Below, piece by piece: positions 11,708 through 22,579 of a DNA stretch of 64,000 nucleotides (positions within the stretch are counted from its first letter, which is position 1; every line of letters starts with the position of its first letter). A program made the translations under genes and the position numbers. The notes beneath the pieces were generated by a model. That model searched no databases, had not been told where the DNA came from, and saw only the letters and a program-made list of their open reading frames with translations. The stretch comes from Siphonodentalium dalli (lineage: Eukaryota; Mollusca; Scaphopoda; Gadilida; Siphonodentaliidae), in NCBI GenBank assembly GCA_032622095.1, contig CP136066.1, positions 93,703,319 through 93,767,318 on the forward strand. The letters run 5' to 3'.

Positions 11708-14700
11708 GTATGTACATGTATTGTAACCATTCCATGATCATTATACTAAATTGTTGATTTAATTTAATTTACCATTAGAACCAATTTGGAATACATGTCA
11801 TAAATATTATACATGTATTTTGTAACTTTTTTAGACTTTGACTTACTGCTAGCCAAATTATTTATGGTTTACTAACAGTATACTTACTTTAAATTTTGTT
11901 ATTAGATTGAGCTCCTTGCTCAAATTTAATAACAAACATTTTTTTTTTTTTATTCAATATTTTTAAATCAAAACACAGAATTAACCGTCCTGGTACCCAG
12001 AGTCACCACCAAATTTGGTTTAAATTGGACCAGCAGTCTGGGAGAAAAATACGTAGACAGACAGGTACTCTTTTATATACATGTATATACCGTTATATAT
12101 ATAGATACAATGTACATGTATAGTCCTGAAATATAGAAATGTACATGTCTGTCCTCAATACATCTACATTTATTTCGGCGAATAGTCATGTATTCCGTTG
12201 AAGAGTCGTATATTTTGGCGAAATGTCTTAAATTACGGTGTCCGAATAATTGTTCCGCAAAAATTAACTTCCGGCAAGCAGTATAGTATTCTTGTACATG
12301 GACATGTATAGGGATATTCAGTTTTAGGATTTTAATTAATAGTTGTTGTTTTTTTATCACAATTGACATGATTAGCCAACAGGTACATGAATGTATAAAT
12401 ATATATACCAGTAGCATTTTCTTAACATTGGGTCATTTTCTCAAGTTCTTGGATTTTGATTTCTTTTTTGCTGAGATACACGTATTTCTTTAATTTTGCA
12501 TTTGTTTCTAGATATGTTACTCCTGAATATATTTATTCTTTTCAAATTATGAATTCTTGTTATCCTGCTCCACCTACAATAGGCTACCAGTATCGAGTGG
12601 AACACATGTAGTATTTTTTATTTTGAGTAAATTCCTCTTCAAATTTTCTTCTCTTTTTCTTTTCAGCTGTTCTACTTCTTGCCTTCCAGCTATTGCCATT
12701 CCCAATGTTTCGCTCGGTTGTTTCAAAGGGAGTTGCTCCTGCTGATCAAGGTAATACTTTTAAAGAAGTATTCAGGGTTTCAGAACTCTGGTTGCAACTA
12801 CCGGGGTACAACAAATGTATTATTTTATATACTGCGTGTAGAATTATAAATAAAAAAACAATACAAGTTTCATAAAATGGGCCTAAAACCATAAATACAT
12901 CTTTCATTAGGGCTGTGCAGTATTTTAATTACCAGTAATTAACAGAAATAGTGTTGCTGGTGTGAATACACACACCATTTTATGCATACCATAACAAAAT
13001 TAAATGTTCCCAGTATACCTGTATTATTAGCATTTAGATATTATCGCGATAAATGCCCCTTATGCAATCATATTGGCAGCCACATGTAGAATGTTAAATT
13101 TTGGTTGTTATCACCAACCAAATAACGTGATCCCCAAGCAGCTACCGGTTGAGTATTGAGCGACATCTCAATGTGCCATTCCATTCGATGTATGGAAAAT
13201 TTGATAAGAAGCTATAATTTATTTACAATCATTGAAGCAATGTCTCCATAAATATGATACATACATGTATGTATTTGAATTTCCAGGTTCTCTATTTGCT
13301 TTGATGCACTGTAGTGAGGGGATAATCTACTTCTTAGCTCCGCTGATGTTCCAAGCCATCTACGCTAACAGTATTAGTTACTATACTGGATTTGTGTTCA
13401 TATTTTCTGTGATATTCCTCATCATTCCAATTGGATTTTCTATGTAAGTAGACAAATATTTGTGTAGAGTGTTACTTTTTGAAACCAAATTCATTGGGTA
13501 CGAGCTGTTTGTTTGGGTCGGAGAAAATAACCCATTCTCAGTAAACTTCAGACCTACATATTATATAATAGTGGGTCTGATGACCTGGCGTAAAGTTTCT
13601 GTTTCCAATATATTTCGTGGGATTCAGTATTATTAGCAACAATCCGAACTCACACTCTAGGATGAAAGCGTCCAATCAAAACTATTAATATAAATCAGTG
13701 CGACATAATTTGTGAGACCTCAGCGCATGAAGTCATGCCTTCAGAGAGAAGACAAGTCGAGGAACCTTTGATAGGCTCAGGATGTCAGTATACTCGGGAG
13801 TGTTTGTTTACTCAAACTGGGGGCTGAGATGCAAATTCTATCAGCATCTGAAAAACACCTCCCATTATTTTTAACACTACATGAACGTACTGTATATGAC
13901 TAATGTGATATTGAAATTTGACATTTTCAAAATATCGGCAAATATGGGCATTTAATAAATAATCCACCCAATTAATTCTTTCTAATTTAGAATTTTATGG
14001 ATGCTTTAGTAATGCCCTAAATAATTGACTCCTTAACCACAGCAGAATTATGGATAATTTTTTAGGATTTAGTCAGAAATATGGCTTGTTGCCATTCATC
14101 GGAAAGCTCTCACTGAGAGCTTTCCGGTGAATGGCAACAAGCCATATTTCCGACTAAATCCTGAAAAATTACCCATAATTCTGCTGTGGTTAATAAAGTC
14201 GATTATTTAGGGCATTACTGTATATCAAACTTCCACTAAGAGATGTCTCAATCTGACAAAAAAAGTTCATGTTCTACTTTCAACCAAAGCCTGCAGACTA
14301 AGCTCACCTGCCATAGCTGACGAATCGCATAATGATCTAATTGTCATCCCAGGAAGTTGACATGTTAGTGATGCTTAATTTGTCATTGTCGCACGGATTT
14401 CATGCAAAACGACAAGCATGATCTCATAAACATGCAAAAAGACACCCAGGATTTCCGAAATGTGCAAACAGTCACCCAGCATCTCAAACTCTCATGAAAA
14501 TTGATTTAAATTAGTCGCATGTTAATTATTTTTACAGTAATTATTTGTTTGATTTTTGAGTGAAATTTGAATGGGTATTCCACCTGCTTTGATTTTGACA
14601 AATTTTTCGCAGACAAACAAGAATTTGTGATGTTGAGTAACTTTTTGCACGTTTGAGAGATCCTGTGTTTTTTTTGCATGATAACATGTGACAATGACCA

Positions 14701-14990
14701 GTTCAGCATCGGTGAATGGTGTACATTTCAAAACTTAATGGTTGTATATATACTGCTTGTAATATTATTGCAGATTTGTCCGATACCTGGAAAGCAAACA
14801 ACCATTGGAGTATCAGGAGATGGATGGCGCGAGTGAGTTGGTTCCACCGAGTCGAGCTACTAGTCTGACAGCGTTAGCTGCTTCCCGAGGCCAGATGGCC
14901 GAGGATGCCAACGACCCACAGAATCAATTTCAGGCTTCTGTACAACCTGGTAGTATAAGCTACATCGATGTTCCAGGTGACCCAGTTTGA
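10579..14990 (+). CDS. SLC46/PCFT-like major facilitator transporter, complete four-exon gene
   Basis: Membrane transporter of the SLC46 (proton-coupled folate transporter/thymic stromal cotransporter) branch of the MFS. Vertebrate members move folates, muramyl-peptides or related solutes across plasma or lysosomal membranes; the substrate here cannot be read. Coding exons are 10579-11707, 12667-12750, 13287-13443 and 14774-14990. Splice phases (1, 1, 2) fit without adjustment and give 528 residues, somewhat longer than the usual 450-470 because of a hydrophilic C-terminal tail. Twelve membrane segments are visible. The TM1-TM2 loop is long with an NSS sequon at residue 65, a family trait. 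SDRTGRRK at 102-109 is the MFS motif between TM2 and TM3. The GQENTY stretch sits in TM7 and FPMFRSVVSK follows TM10. ATG at 10579 is the first after an in-frame stop at 10543; a second ATG follows at once. Confidence 0.9.
12667..12750 (+). CDS. SLC46-like exon 2
   Basis: An 84-base exon between acceptor 'ttttcttttcag' and donor 'CAAG|gtaata'. It encodes LLAFQLLPFPMFRSVVSKG, completing TM10 and the loop after it. Its phase (1 to 1) matches both neighbours. Confidence 0.88.
12751..13286 (+). other. SLC46-like intron 2
   Basis: AT-rich intron with no recognised repeat or nested gene. Confidence 0.6.
13287..13443 (+). CDS. SLC46-like exon 3
   Basis: A 157-base exon with acceptor 'gaatttccag' and donor 'CTAT|gtaagt'. 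It encodes TM11 (LMHCSEGIIYFLAPLMF) and TM12 (GFVFIFSVIFLIIPIGF). Confidence 0.88.
13444..14773 (+). other. SLC46-like intron 3
   Basis: The last intron of the gene. It carries one nearly complete family A fold-back element at 14010-14220. Nothing else coding is seen. Confidence 0.6.
14010..14220. mobile_element. Family A fold-back MITE, copy 1
   Basis: The left arm starts 'agtaatgccctaaataattg' and the right arm ends 'atttagggcattactg' followed by TA. Two arms of about 100 bp meet at 'ctcactgagag' with almost no loop. It lies in SLC46-like intron 3. Confidence 0.85.
14774..14990 (+). CDS. SLC46-like exon 4 (C-terminal tail)
   Basis: Acceptor 'atattattgcag'. The exon completes TM12 and adds a roughly 70-residue hydrophilic cytosolic tail ending GDPV, with TGA at 14988-14990. 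The tail is rich in Glu, Ser and Gln, with no recognised sorting motif. Confidence 0.88.
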
Positions 14991-14993
14991 GAA

Positions 14994-15368
14994 CAAGTCT
15001 GGAAATAATGTGTCTGACATTTGCAGAATGAGGTCCCCAGAGGGCCTCAACTGCTATTGGAGATCTACATTAGAATCAGATTGAAGATCCTCAGTTGAAG
15101 TTGGTGATGTTCACCCATTAGTCACCTCGATTATACATTTTATCTTCTGCAAATTAGGGGAAATAGAAACTGAACTGAAGGGAAAAGTAACTAAAACAAT
15201 GTTAATTTGAGACAATATATACCTCCCAGAAGAGGAAGCCTAATCGGAATGAGGTCTCCAAAGTGTGAATTTGGTGATGCTAGCTCACTGTGCAGAGTAT
15301 CATCACTAAATTCACTCTCTGGGAACCTCATTCTGCAAATGTCAGACACACTATTTCCTGGTGCCTCT
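14994..15368. mobile_element. Family E MITE in the SLC46-like 3' UTR
   Basis: The left end 'gtgtctgacatttgcagaat' faces the right end 'attctgcaaatgtcagacac'. Internal text ('ctgcaaattaggggaaatag', 'gtgatgttcacccattagtc') matches copies at 21031 and 23305. It starts four bases after the stop codon. An 18-base direct duplication 'ggtgacccagtttgagaa' flanks it (14976-14993 and 15369-15386). The left copy contains the gene's stop codon. Confidence 0.8.
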
Positions 15369-15480
15369 GGTGACCCAGTTTGAGAAACTTATTTCTGTGC
15401 TTTCAAGCAACCTACTTCTTTCAGCTATATTTATGTTCATGTGGACAGTCTGAGAGATTTATTTCCATGTTTTAGTGCAA
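15369..15480. repeat. Degenerate tandem duplication
   Basis: 'cagtttgagaaacttatttc' with its following 'gcaacctacttctttcag' resembles 'cagtctgagagatttatttc' followed by 'gcaacctgctgcatgta' about 75 bp later. This is an old duplication in the likely 3' UTR. Confidence 0.5.
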
Positions 15481-15699
15481 CCTGCTGCATGTAATATAGG
15501 CAACATAAATTTATGTCTTCATGGGGCCCAAGTTTCAGAGGTTGTTAAGCAAGATTTTGAGGGAGATTCTGGCGAAAAATTTCAGCTATTTTTGCATCAG
15601 TACAAAGTTGAAGTCACCCTAAAAATAACGAATAAGTGTCAGTATGATTATTTGCACATGAAAATTAATTTTATTCTTCATGCTATCAGGAATGTTGAA

Positions 15700-15749
15700 A
15701 ATAAATTAATTCTATCAAACATGAAACCTTGTTTTTTTTTTTAAATAAA
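15700..15749 (+). promoter_or_regulatory. Candidate polyadenylation signals of the SLC46-like gene
   Basis: AATAAA occurs at 15700-15705 and 15744-15749, about 710-755 bases after the stop codon. These are the first such hexamers I noticed downstream on the plus strand. Usage is inferred only. Confidence 0.4.
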
Positions 15750-16545
15750 GGATGCAAATTTAGTGATTTCCAATTCAAAATATGTTATTTCTAATCTTTC
15801 GTCAAAATTCACGATTTAGATGATCCTAAGCTAGAAGTTATTATCTACCACACAGGGCCCAGTCAGTTTTGGTATTTTCTTTAAGTTAGAGATACAGTCA
15901 GAATTATTGACTTAAGGGAGATTACCATTCGAATTTCTTATACTGGAGTCATCTGGAAGTGGACATTCTAGTAAAATGAGATCTCTTGAGGCCAACTGGT
16001 AGAAACATGAAGAAGCAGATCTTTGTTACCAACAGTCTCAGTTGTTTATGTTATATATATATATATATATATGTTGCACATCAACTTACATTTGCAGTAT
16101 ATTACAGTATACCGGTAGATAAATCCAAATTTACACCCCACTGCCATTACTAAATATGTGGGAAATTAGGTGTATTTTTAGTCAAGCTTTTTTAATCAAA
16201 ACTCAGCTTATGGTTTGGCAGCCCCAAACCTGTATAACATAGCCGTTTATTGATGGATTCTGACAATTTTGGTATGTGGGTCTAGCCAGTAATCGTATAT
16301 ATAAACATGTAAATGAGCATTGATTTGCCTATATTGTCTTATTTTGAAACAACGAAGCAGAAACGGTATGTCACTTGATTAAGAAAGGACGCTGTTCTTG
16401 TGGCTGATCATCATTGTTTTGATATCTAGGCATGTGTGGCTATTGATTAATATTGTTATCCATACACAGGTGAGCAACTGTTGATCACAGTTATGCTCTA
16501 ATTAGTCGACCCTCCTTAACGAGGTTGACCACCGGTTTTACCGCA
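15750..16545. other. Intergenic, no gene seen
   Basis: AT-rich sequence with a TA microsatellite near 16052-16071. A phrase near 16184-16260 ('aaacctgtataacatagccg') resembles 1591-1610 and marks a dispersed repeat fragment. Confidence 0.4.
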
Positions 16546-16554
16546 GTACTCGAC

Positions 16555-16920
16555 TGCTTTCGTGCAATCAACCATGGTTAAAGATGCATCATCCAAATTA
16601 ACGCTCCCAAATTAGTATCTTTTTGGCTTCAGGGGTAAAAAGATGTGTGATTCGAGTCGAGGAAACCACCCATCAAAGCTCAGCGTGATCAGATATCGAT
16701 TTTTGAAATTGTTTATTTCCCCCTAGATTGCCTAGATATGTAATTTTTTGGCAGCATGGCAAATAATCGCCAAGCCGATGGTCTCGGACCAAATTGCAGT
16801 TAAAGATAGATAACTCTAAAATCAAGTGGCTTTTGGTGTTAGATATTTGACAATCCGGCCAAATTTCGTTGAACAAAATATTTTGATAAATAACACGTTC
16901 CCTTTTACGAATGATCAACT
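16555..16920. repeat. Dispersed repeat pair, copy 1 (about 370 bp)
   Basis: Shares 'ggtctcggaccaaattgcag', 'cacccatcaaagctcag', 'gataactctaaaatcaag' and 'ttgataaataaca', in the same order, with 17545-17880. Both copies are in the same orientation. Confidence 0.75.
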
Positions 16921-17540
16921 TAATAATTTCAACAAAACGACCAATATCTGAACATTTCCAATCATTGTATACTTTTATTACAGACAGGAGAATCCATTTA
17001 GTAAAGTAAGGGTTTGAGTGAGATCTGGTGGTATTCTGAGAGGTTATTGCTGGTATAGCCTTGAAATTTCTTTTTCACCAAGTTTGGCCAACTAATTTTC
17101 TTTGACCATTTTCGAAAATAATCTGGCCAATGACAACATGAACCCTGCTTGTTGGCATGGTGATGTTATTTTGGATTTATCTAAACTTGATGAGTTATTA
17201 CCTGTTTAGTCAACTAACATCATTGCTTCAATCTTCATCAATGTGACAATCTTTTTTATTTAGTTTTTTTTTCATAATAGCTGAATTATCTGAATATGTC
17301 AATATCTTTTTATTTTTAAACATACTCAGTGTATAGTGTACCTCATACCATCATCCTTAAAAACATTAAGCCTTTAGTAATACAGACTGTTAACTTACCT
17401 TAACATTTTACCTGTTCCCAAAGTTGAAAACTTTTATATTATAAATTTATTGCAGTTTGATTTGCAACAACATGATCTGATGATCATGGCTAGTGATTTA
17501 TGTTCATCCATGCCACTTTGTATATCAAGTTGTGAGCTAG
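16921..17540. other. Intergenic, fragment of family D end
   Basis: 'gagaatccatttagtaaagt' followed by 'aagggtt' near 16987 resembles the right end of family D elements. Otherwise nothing is seen. Confidence 0.35.
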
Positions 17541-17544
17541 CCGA

Positions 17545-17880
17545 AGATTAAAGATACATAATCCGATTAAGCGCCCCTCAATTACAATTTATTTGGATTC
17601 GGGGGTAAAAAATATCTGATTCAAGTCGAGGAATCCACCTATCAAAGCTCAGAGTTATTAGATAAAAAAAAATTGACATCTATTATTTTTCACCATTGAG
17701 AATTATTAGTGGCCCAGTAAACAGTCGACGAGCGGAAGGTCTCGGACCAAATTGCAGATGGAGATGGTTAACTCTAAAATCAAGAGGCTTTCTTTTGTTA
17801 ATAAGGCCAAATTTCATCCAACAACATGTTGATAAATAACATGTATCGGGCAATTTTATACTATAATTGACAGTGGTTAG
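17545..17880. repeat. Dispersed repeat pair, copy 2
   Basis: A diverged second copy of the 16555-16920 block with the same order of shared phrases. Confidence 0.75.
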
Positions 17881-18097
17881 CATTATTTTTGGGCAATTAA
17901 TCGATTCTGATAACTGAAGGGGCATTTCTAAAAATGTTGTTGTTGGAATCTGATTATATGGGGACCATCGAATTGGATTGAGTACCTTTAAACTAGCATC
18001 TCACTCTACCGATATCACAAGCTGGTTTACGCTGAAGGATACTTGGACTATTAGTGAGCATCCTACCATATTCAAATATTAATAAACTAAAATATAT

Positions 18098-18232
18098 ATG
18101 TTCAGCTCTTACATAGTGAATGTGTTGGAAATACATGTAATAGAAACTTGCAGTGGAATGGTGCTTGTCGGCTCTTACATAGCAAATGTGTTGGAAATAA
18201 TAGAAATTTGCAGTGGAATGGTGCTTGTTGGT
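18098..18232. repeat. Tandem duplication of about 70 bp
   Basis: 'ctcttacatagtgaatgtgt' at 18105 recurs as 'ctcttacatagcaaatgtgt' at 18172. Both are followed by 'ttgcagtggaatggtgcttg'. Two units only. Confidence 0.75.
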
Positions 18233-18309
18233 AAGATTTTTGTCCCTTTGCACCCTCTAGACTACACAGTACAATATGCCAAGATCTTTTATCAGATAAC
18301 TCCTTGAGT

Positions 18310-19195
18310 GTAGAATGATTTTAGCAAAACAAATTCTGCTTGCATAATGTCGGATAATTATATCATTGAGCAATATTTAATTGAACAAACTATGTGCTAG
18401 CACAGCTGATATTTCACAAGCTGGCATGGATGACAAAAACCCATGTGATCTGATGTGATGTCTTTTTTAAGTTTATGGACTCCTTATGATTTAATTGAAA
18501 TTTGTTCAATATACATGTATGATTTATTTCAAGTTATGTGGTTATTATGTATTTTGAAAGTTTATGGGAGATTATGAACATAATCGAGTTCTCCAATTTA
18601 TTGATTTGTTGAATTGATTGATTTGTTGCATACTGTCAACTGATCATGAAATTAAATCTTATGAGCTATTTTAGTCGCGCTGTGATCAAAATCTTATAAG
18701 TCAAATCAGGGACCAGTCTAGAGGTTTAAAATTGGGAGAAGTCACATGTCTCTGTTTGGTTATTAGTGAGAACACTGAGAAGTGGACTGTTTTCAGGGAG
18801 AATTTCTAATGGCTTAATATCAATTTACACCCCAACATCACCATTCTATGATCGAATAAGTGTTATACAATAATACAATAGCCCATTTTTAAAACAATTA
18901 TAGTGAGTAAGGACACCATTTTAAACTGAAAATACAGTTTATATATGTTGTAGGGACATATGCATGATATGGCATACTGTTATCTGAGAGAGAAGTCACT
19001 TCTACCTGGGCCAAAATTATGGAGAAATGACACAATTTAGAGAGGATATCTCCCAAGTCACCCTTTAAGCTGGACCTTGAGTCAAATTTAATGTTAAACT
19101 GAGATATAATTAAGAACATTGCATCTAAAGGAGCTATCAGACCAAGTTAAACATATGTTGCATAATTATATTCAATCTAACAAATCCCATAATTT
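18310..19195. other. Intergenic, no gene seen
   Basis: AT-rich with no convincing exon or repeat boundary. Confidence 0.35.
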
Positions 19196-19201
19196 GATCT
19201 A

Positions 19202-19302
19202 CAGTAATGCTCTAAATAATCTACTCCTCAACCATAGCAGAATTATGGGAAATTTTTCAGGATTTAGTCGGAAATATGGCTTGTTGCTATTCATTGGAAA
19301 GC
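19202..19302 (+). mobile_element. Family A half-copy (left arm only)
   Basis: A left arm from 'cagtaatgctctaaataatc' to 'ggcttgttgctattcattgg'. The matching right arm is absent. Confidence 0.8.
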
Positions 19303-20130
19303 ACTCTGAAGTTGCCTATGATGGAGTTATGAGATTTTTTTCACAGCACGACATTGTGTGGGTGGTATTTTGATTGTGGTCTGTGATGCATACATCGAAT
19401 ATCTACTTTGTATTCAAGCTATCTGTGTTATGTAAAACTGATCTGATAATGTTACTAACATCCTCCACCTGAAGCTACATGTGTGTTCAGACAACTGTAT
19501 TGTCATTGCGTTGTCTGCATTTAGGCATGTGTGGGTTGTGTTATAATGCAGAACTTCCGTTTGTAGCTGAAACGTCTGATATTATTATAAATGCAATACT
19601 GCAGATCAATATATTTGTTATAAACAATATTCTGAGATTGCCTGACTTGAATTTAGAATCCATGATGGCTAGAAGAAATAAAAGTTTTATGAGAAATGTC
19701 GTTTTCTAAAGTTACCATTTCATTAAAATAGATTGAGTCTGAATCAGGCTTGGGCCCACCCTGCAAATGCCATGGGTGTAATTGAATCCCCTTTTTTGGG
19801 GGGGGCACCTTCAATATAGTGTCTCTTACTAGAAAGTTTTAAATAGATTACAAACATAAAATAATAGATATGAATCGAGGACACTTATCCGGAATAGCTT
19901 CTGTCAATTAATATTGATTTTATTTAAATTTTTCTTATATAATACCTTCATCCTAATGGGAGTAAAAAAGGGTTTTTTTTAAGAACAGAAATATCAGGAA
20001 CGTCCGGAGCATAGCAAGAGGGGGAACTCAATCTTGTTAGCACCCCACATATAGACCAATATCATGGATATTTCACCGCAAACTCTCGGCTGCACCAGAA
20101 ATAAACCACTTCATTATGCATTTATGGACA
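19303..20130. other. Intergenic, no gene seen
   Basis: No supported feature. A G run at 19797-19806 is the only notable composition. Confidence 0.35.
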
Positions 20131-20134
20131 AATA

Positions 20135-20299
20135 CAGTAATGCTCTAAATAATCGACTCCTAAACCACAGCATAACTATAGGTAATTTTTCACTGAGAGC
20201 TTTCCTATGAATGGCAACAAGCCATATTTCCGACTAAATCCTGAATAATTATCCATAATTCTGCTGTGTTTAAGGAGTCGATTATTTAGGGCATTTCTG
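20135..20299. mobile_element. Family A MITE, left arm internally deleted
   Basis: Ends are 'cagtaatgctctaaataatc' and 'gattatttagggcatttctg', flanked by TA on both sides. The inner half of the left arm is missing, so 'taatttttcactgagagc' runs straight into the centre. Confidence 0.8.
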
Positions 20300-20537
20300 T
20301 ATAAATGTACCCAGTCTTCAGTTTTTTCTGTTTTATTCATAACAAAGCTATTTGCAGTCTTGAATTTGGGTTTAAAAAAAAATATGTTGTTGCTGTAATT
20401 GTGTGTAATTGTGGTGCAGAAGAGATACACTATCTTTAACCATTACATGTCTGGAGCTTCCTGATATATTTTTGAGCAGATTGTCATACAGACTTATTAT
20501 AAAGCCTCTCCACGATACTATGAATCAAATTGTGTGG

Positions 20538-20864
20538 TTAACCGTTTCATGACGGGAGCTGCGCTGGTGCAGCATTAATGATCCTGTGCCAGTGCATTCT
20601 CTTATATATGCCAGTCACCAATAGGGAGCCTCACATATATAAGAGAATGCACTAACTTACAAGGACAAGGTCAATATTGCTAGGCCAATGCATTTTCTTA
20701 TATATGCGAGTCTCCCATAGGGAGCCTCACAATATTTACCTTGTCCTTGTAAGCTAGTGCATTCTCTTATATATATGATTCTCCCTATGGACTCGCATAT
20801 ATAAGAGAATGCACTGGCACAGGATCGTTAGTGCTGCACCGGCGCAGTTCCTGAAAGGGATAAA
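20538..20864. mobile_element. Family B-type compound fold-back element
   Basis: The left end is TTAA then 'ccgtttcatgacgggagctg'. The right end 'gcaccggcgcagttcctgaa' is its approximate reverse complement. Three hairpin arms carrying 'gcattctcttatatatg' or its complement lie between. The terminal TTAA is intact on the left and changed to ATAA on the right. Confidence 0.75.
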
Positions 20865-21030
20865 CAAGCCAGGAAAACTGAAGTCATGTTTGAAGGAAAT
20901 TATTTTCACTTCCCGTTTTTTTGGAGAGAGATATAAAGATTCAACCTGTTAATATGTATACCCAGTGTATGAAGATCTGTTCTTAGTGTTCTAATCATCA
21001 GGGTAGATCGGCCTTTAGAATCCTGATGTT

Positions 21031-21429
21031 CAAGCCTTGAAATAGTGTGCATGTCATTTGCAGAATGAAGTCCCCATAGGCATGCTAGCATCACTAAATT
21101 TCAACATCTGGGTACCTCATTCTGCTTAGGCCTCATCTCCTGGGAAGTATCTATAATCTCAAATTAACATTGGTTTTAGTTCATTTTTCCCTTCTGTTCA
21201 GTTTCTGTATCTGGGAATATCCCCTAATTTGCAGAAGATGACTAATGGCTTAACTTCAACTGGGGAACTTCAGTCTCATCCTAGGTCTCCCATAGCTGTT
21301 GAAGCCTCAGTAGAATGAGGTTCCCAGAGGGTGAATTCAGTGATGCTAGCCCACCACGCAGGATAGCGTCACTAAATTCACCCTCTGTGGACCTCATTCT
21401 GCAAATGACAGACACACTTTCAAGGCTTG
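21031..21429. mobile_element. Family E MITE with 8-bp target duplication CTGATGTT
   Basis: Terminal repeats 'caagccttgaaatagtgtg' and 'cactttcaaggcttg'. Identical 8-mers CTGATGTT at 21023-21030 and 21430-21437 are the target-site duplication. Inner arms 'aatgaggttcccagagggtg' and 'caccctctgtggacctcatt' form a second hairpin. Confidence 0.88.
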
Positions 21430-21439
21430 CTGATGTTCA

Positions 21440-21800
21440 TGAATGCTCAAGATGTGAACACACCCATGTTAATTCAAACACTCAATTGAGATTACAATTC
21501 TACACATTTATATGTATATATATTTAGTTTCATGTGCCTTTACTCAGAACTGCATTTGTTTATTATTTACATATCAACTTTTTCTTTACGATACTCACCC
21601 AAAACCATAAATATCTACATATGATCTCCTTGCTTACACTTTATTTCACACAGGTGAGCTAGATGTGGATGGTTTGATGATTGTTTCCATACCAACAATA
21701 TTTATTCTTGAAAGCTGGTCATTGCAGTTACTTTAATTTTGTTAATGTTTGAAACTATCAAGCCTGTATATATAATTCAGAATGTGGTGTAATGTAATGG
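21440..21800. other. Intergenic, no gene seen
   Basis: AT-rich spacer between a family E and a family A element. Confidence 0.35.
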
Positions 21801-21803
21801 ATA

Positions 21804-22018
21804 CAGTAATGCCCTTAATATTCGACTCCTTAACCACAGCAGAATTATGGGTAACTTTTCAGGATTTAGTCGGAAATATGGCTTGTTGCCATTCATCGGA
21901 AAGCTCTCAGTGAGAGCTTTCCGATGAATGGCAACAAGCCATATTTCTGACTAAATCCTGAAAAGTTACCCATAATTCTGCTGTGGTTAAGGAGTCGATT
22001 ATTTAGGACATTGCTCTA
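21804..22018. mobile_element. Family A MITE, full length
   Basis: A near-perfect palindrome of about 215 bp centred on 'agctctcagtgagagct'. The left flank is TA. The right terminus is slightly decayed ('ggacattgctcta'). Confidence 0.87.
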
Positions 22019-22054
22019 TAATGTCTCCATCAAGGGATTTATAAATTTTTAACT

Positions 22055-22222
22055 ACAGTAATGCCCTAAATAATCGACCCCTTAACCACAGCAGAATTAT
22101 GAGTAATTTCTCTCGCTGAGAGCTTTCCGATGAATGGCAACAAGCCATATTTCCGACTAAATCCTGAAAAATCACCCATAATTCTGCATGGGTTAAGGAG
22201 TCGATTATTTAGGGCATTACTG
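22055..22222. mobile_element. Family A MITE, left arm internally deleted
   Basis: TA-flanked ends 'cagtaatgccctaaataatc' and 'gattatttagggcattactg'. The left arm jumps from 'attatgagtaatttctctcg' to the centre. Confidence 0.87.
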
Positions 22223-22299
22223 TACATGTAAAAACCATCCCTTGATTTAGACTAAAATTCCTTCGATGGATACCAACTAGTGAAAACAGTAGGGATACT

Positions 22300-22565
22300 T
22301 GTTTACTCATTGATGAGTAGTTTCCTTAGAAAATGTTTAGATAATAAGTTCAATTAAAGACCATGAAAATAGGTTGTTTCTTGAACTTATCAACATTTTC
22401 CACCAAAGAAATGAATCCTTCTGCACTTGTATTAATCTCTTTTCATAGGTCTGTCGTCTGTTTGTTTTTCCTGAACACCCATCCAAATGAATAATAAACC
22501 ATTCCAATGTATTATGTTATAACTGAGTGGTAGAATCCATTTAGTATAGAAAGGGTTAAAAACAT
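22300..22565. mobile_element. Family D element, degenerate
   Basis: Stem parts 'tagataataagttcaattaa' and 'ttcttgaacttatcaacatt', then 'gaatccatttagtatagaaa' and 'gggttaa' at the right end. The order matches copies at 37606 and 56920. The left boundary is uncertain. Confidence 0.55.
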
Positions 22566-22579
22566 TACAAACATCCATC

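Noticed and set aside
11708-11757. Continuation of SLC46-like exon 1 to the stop at 11755-11757
   Set aside because: A consensus donor lies at 11708. The downstream exons complete TM10-TM12 in the correct phase, so this stretch is intron.
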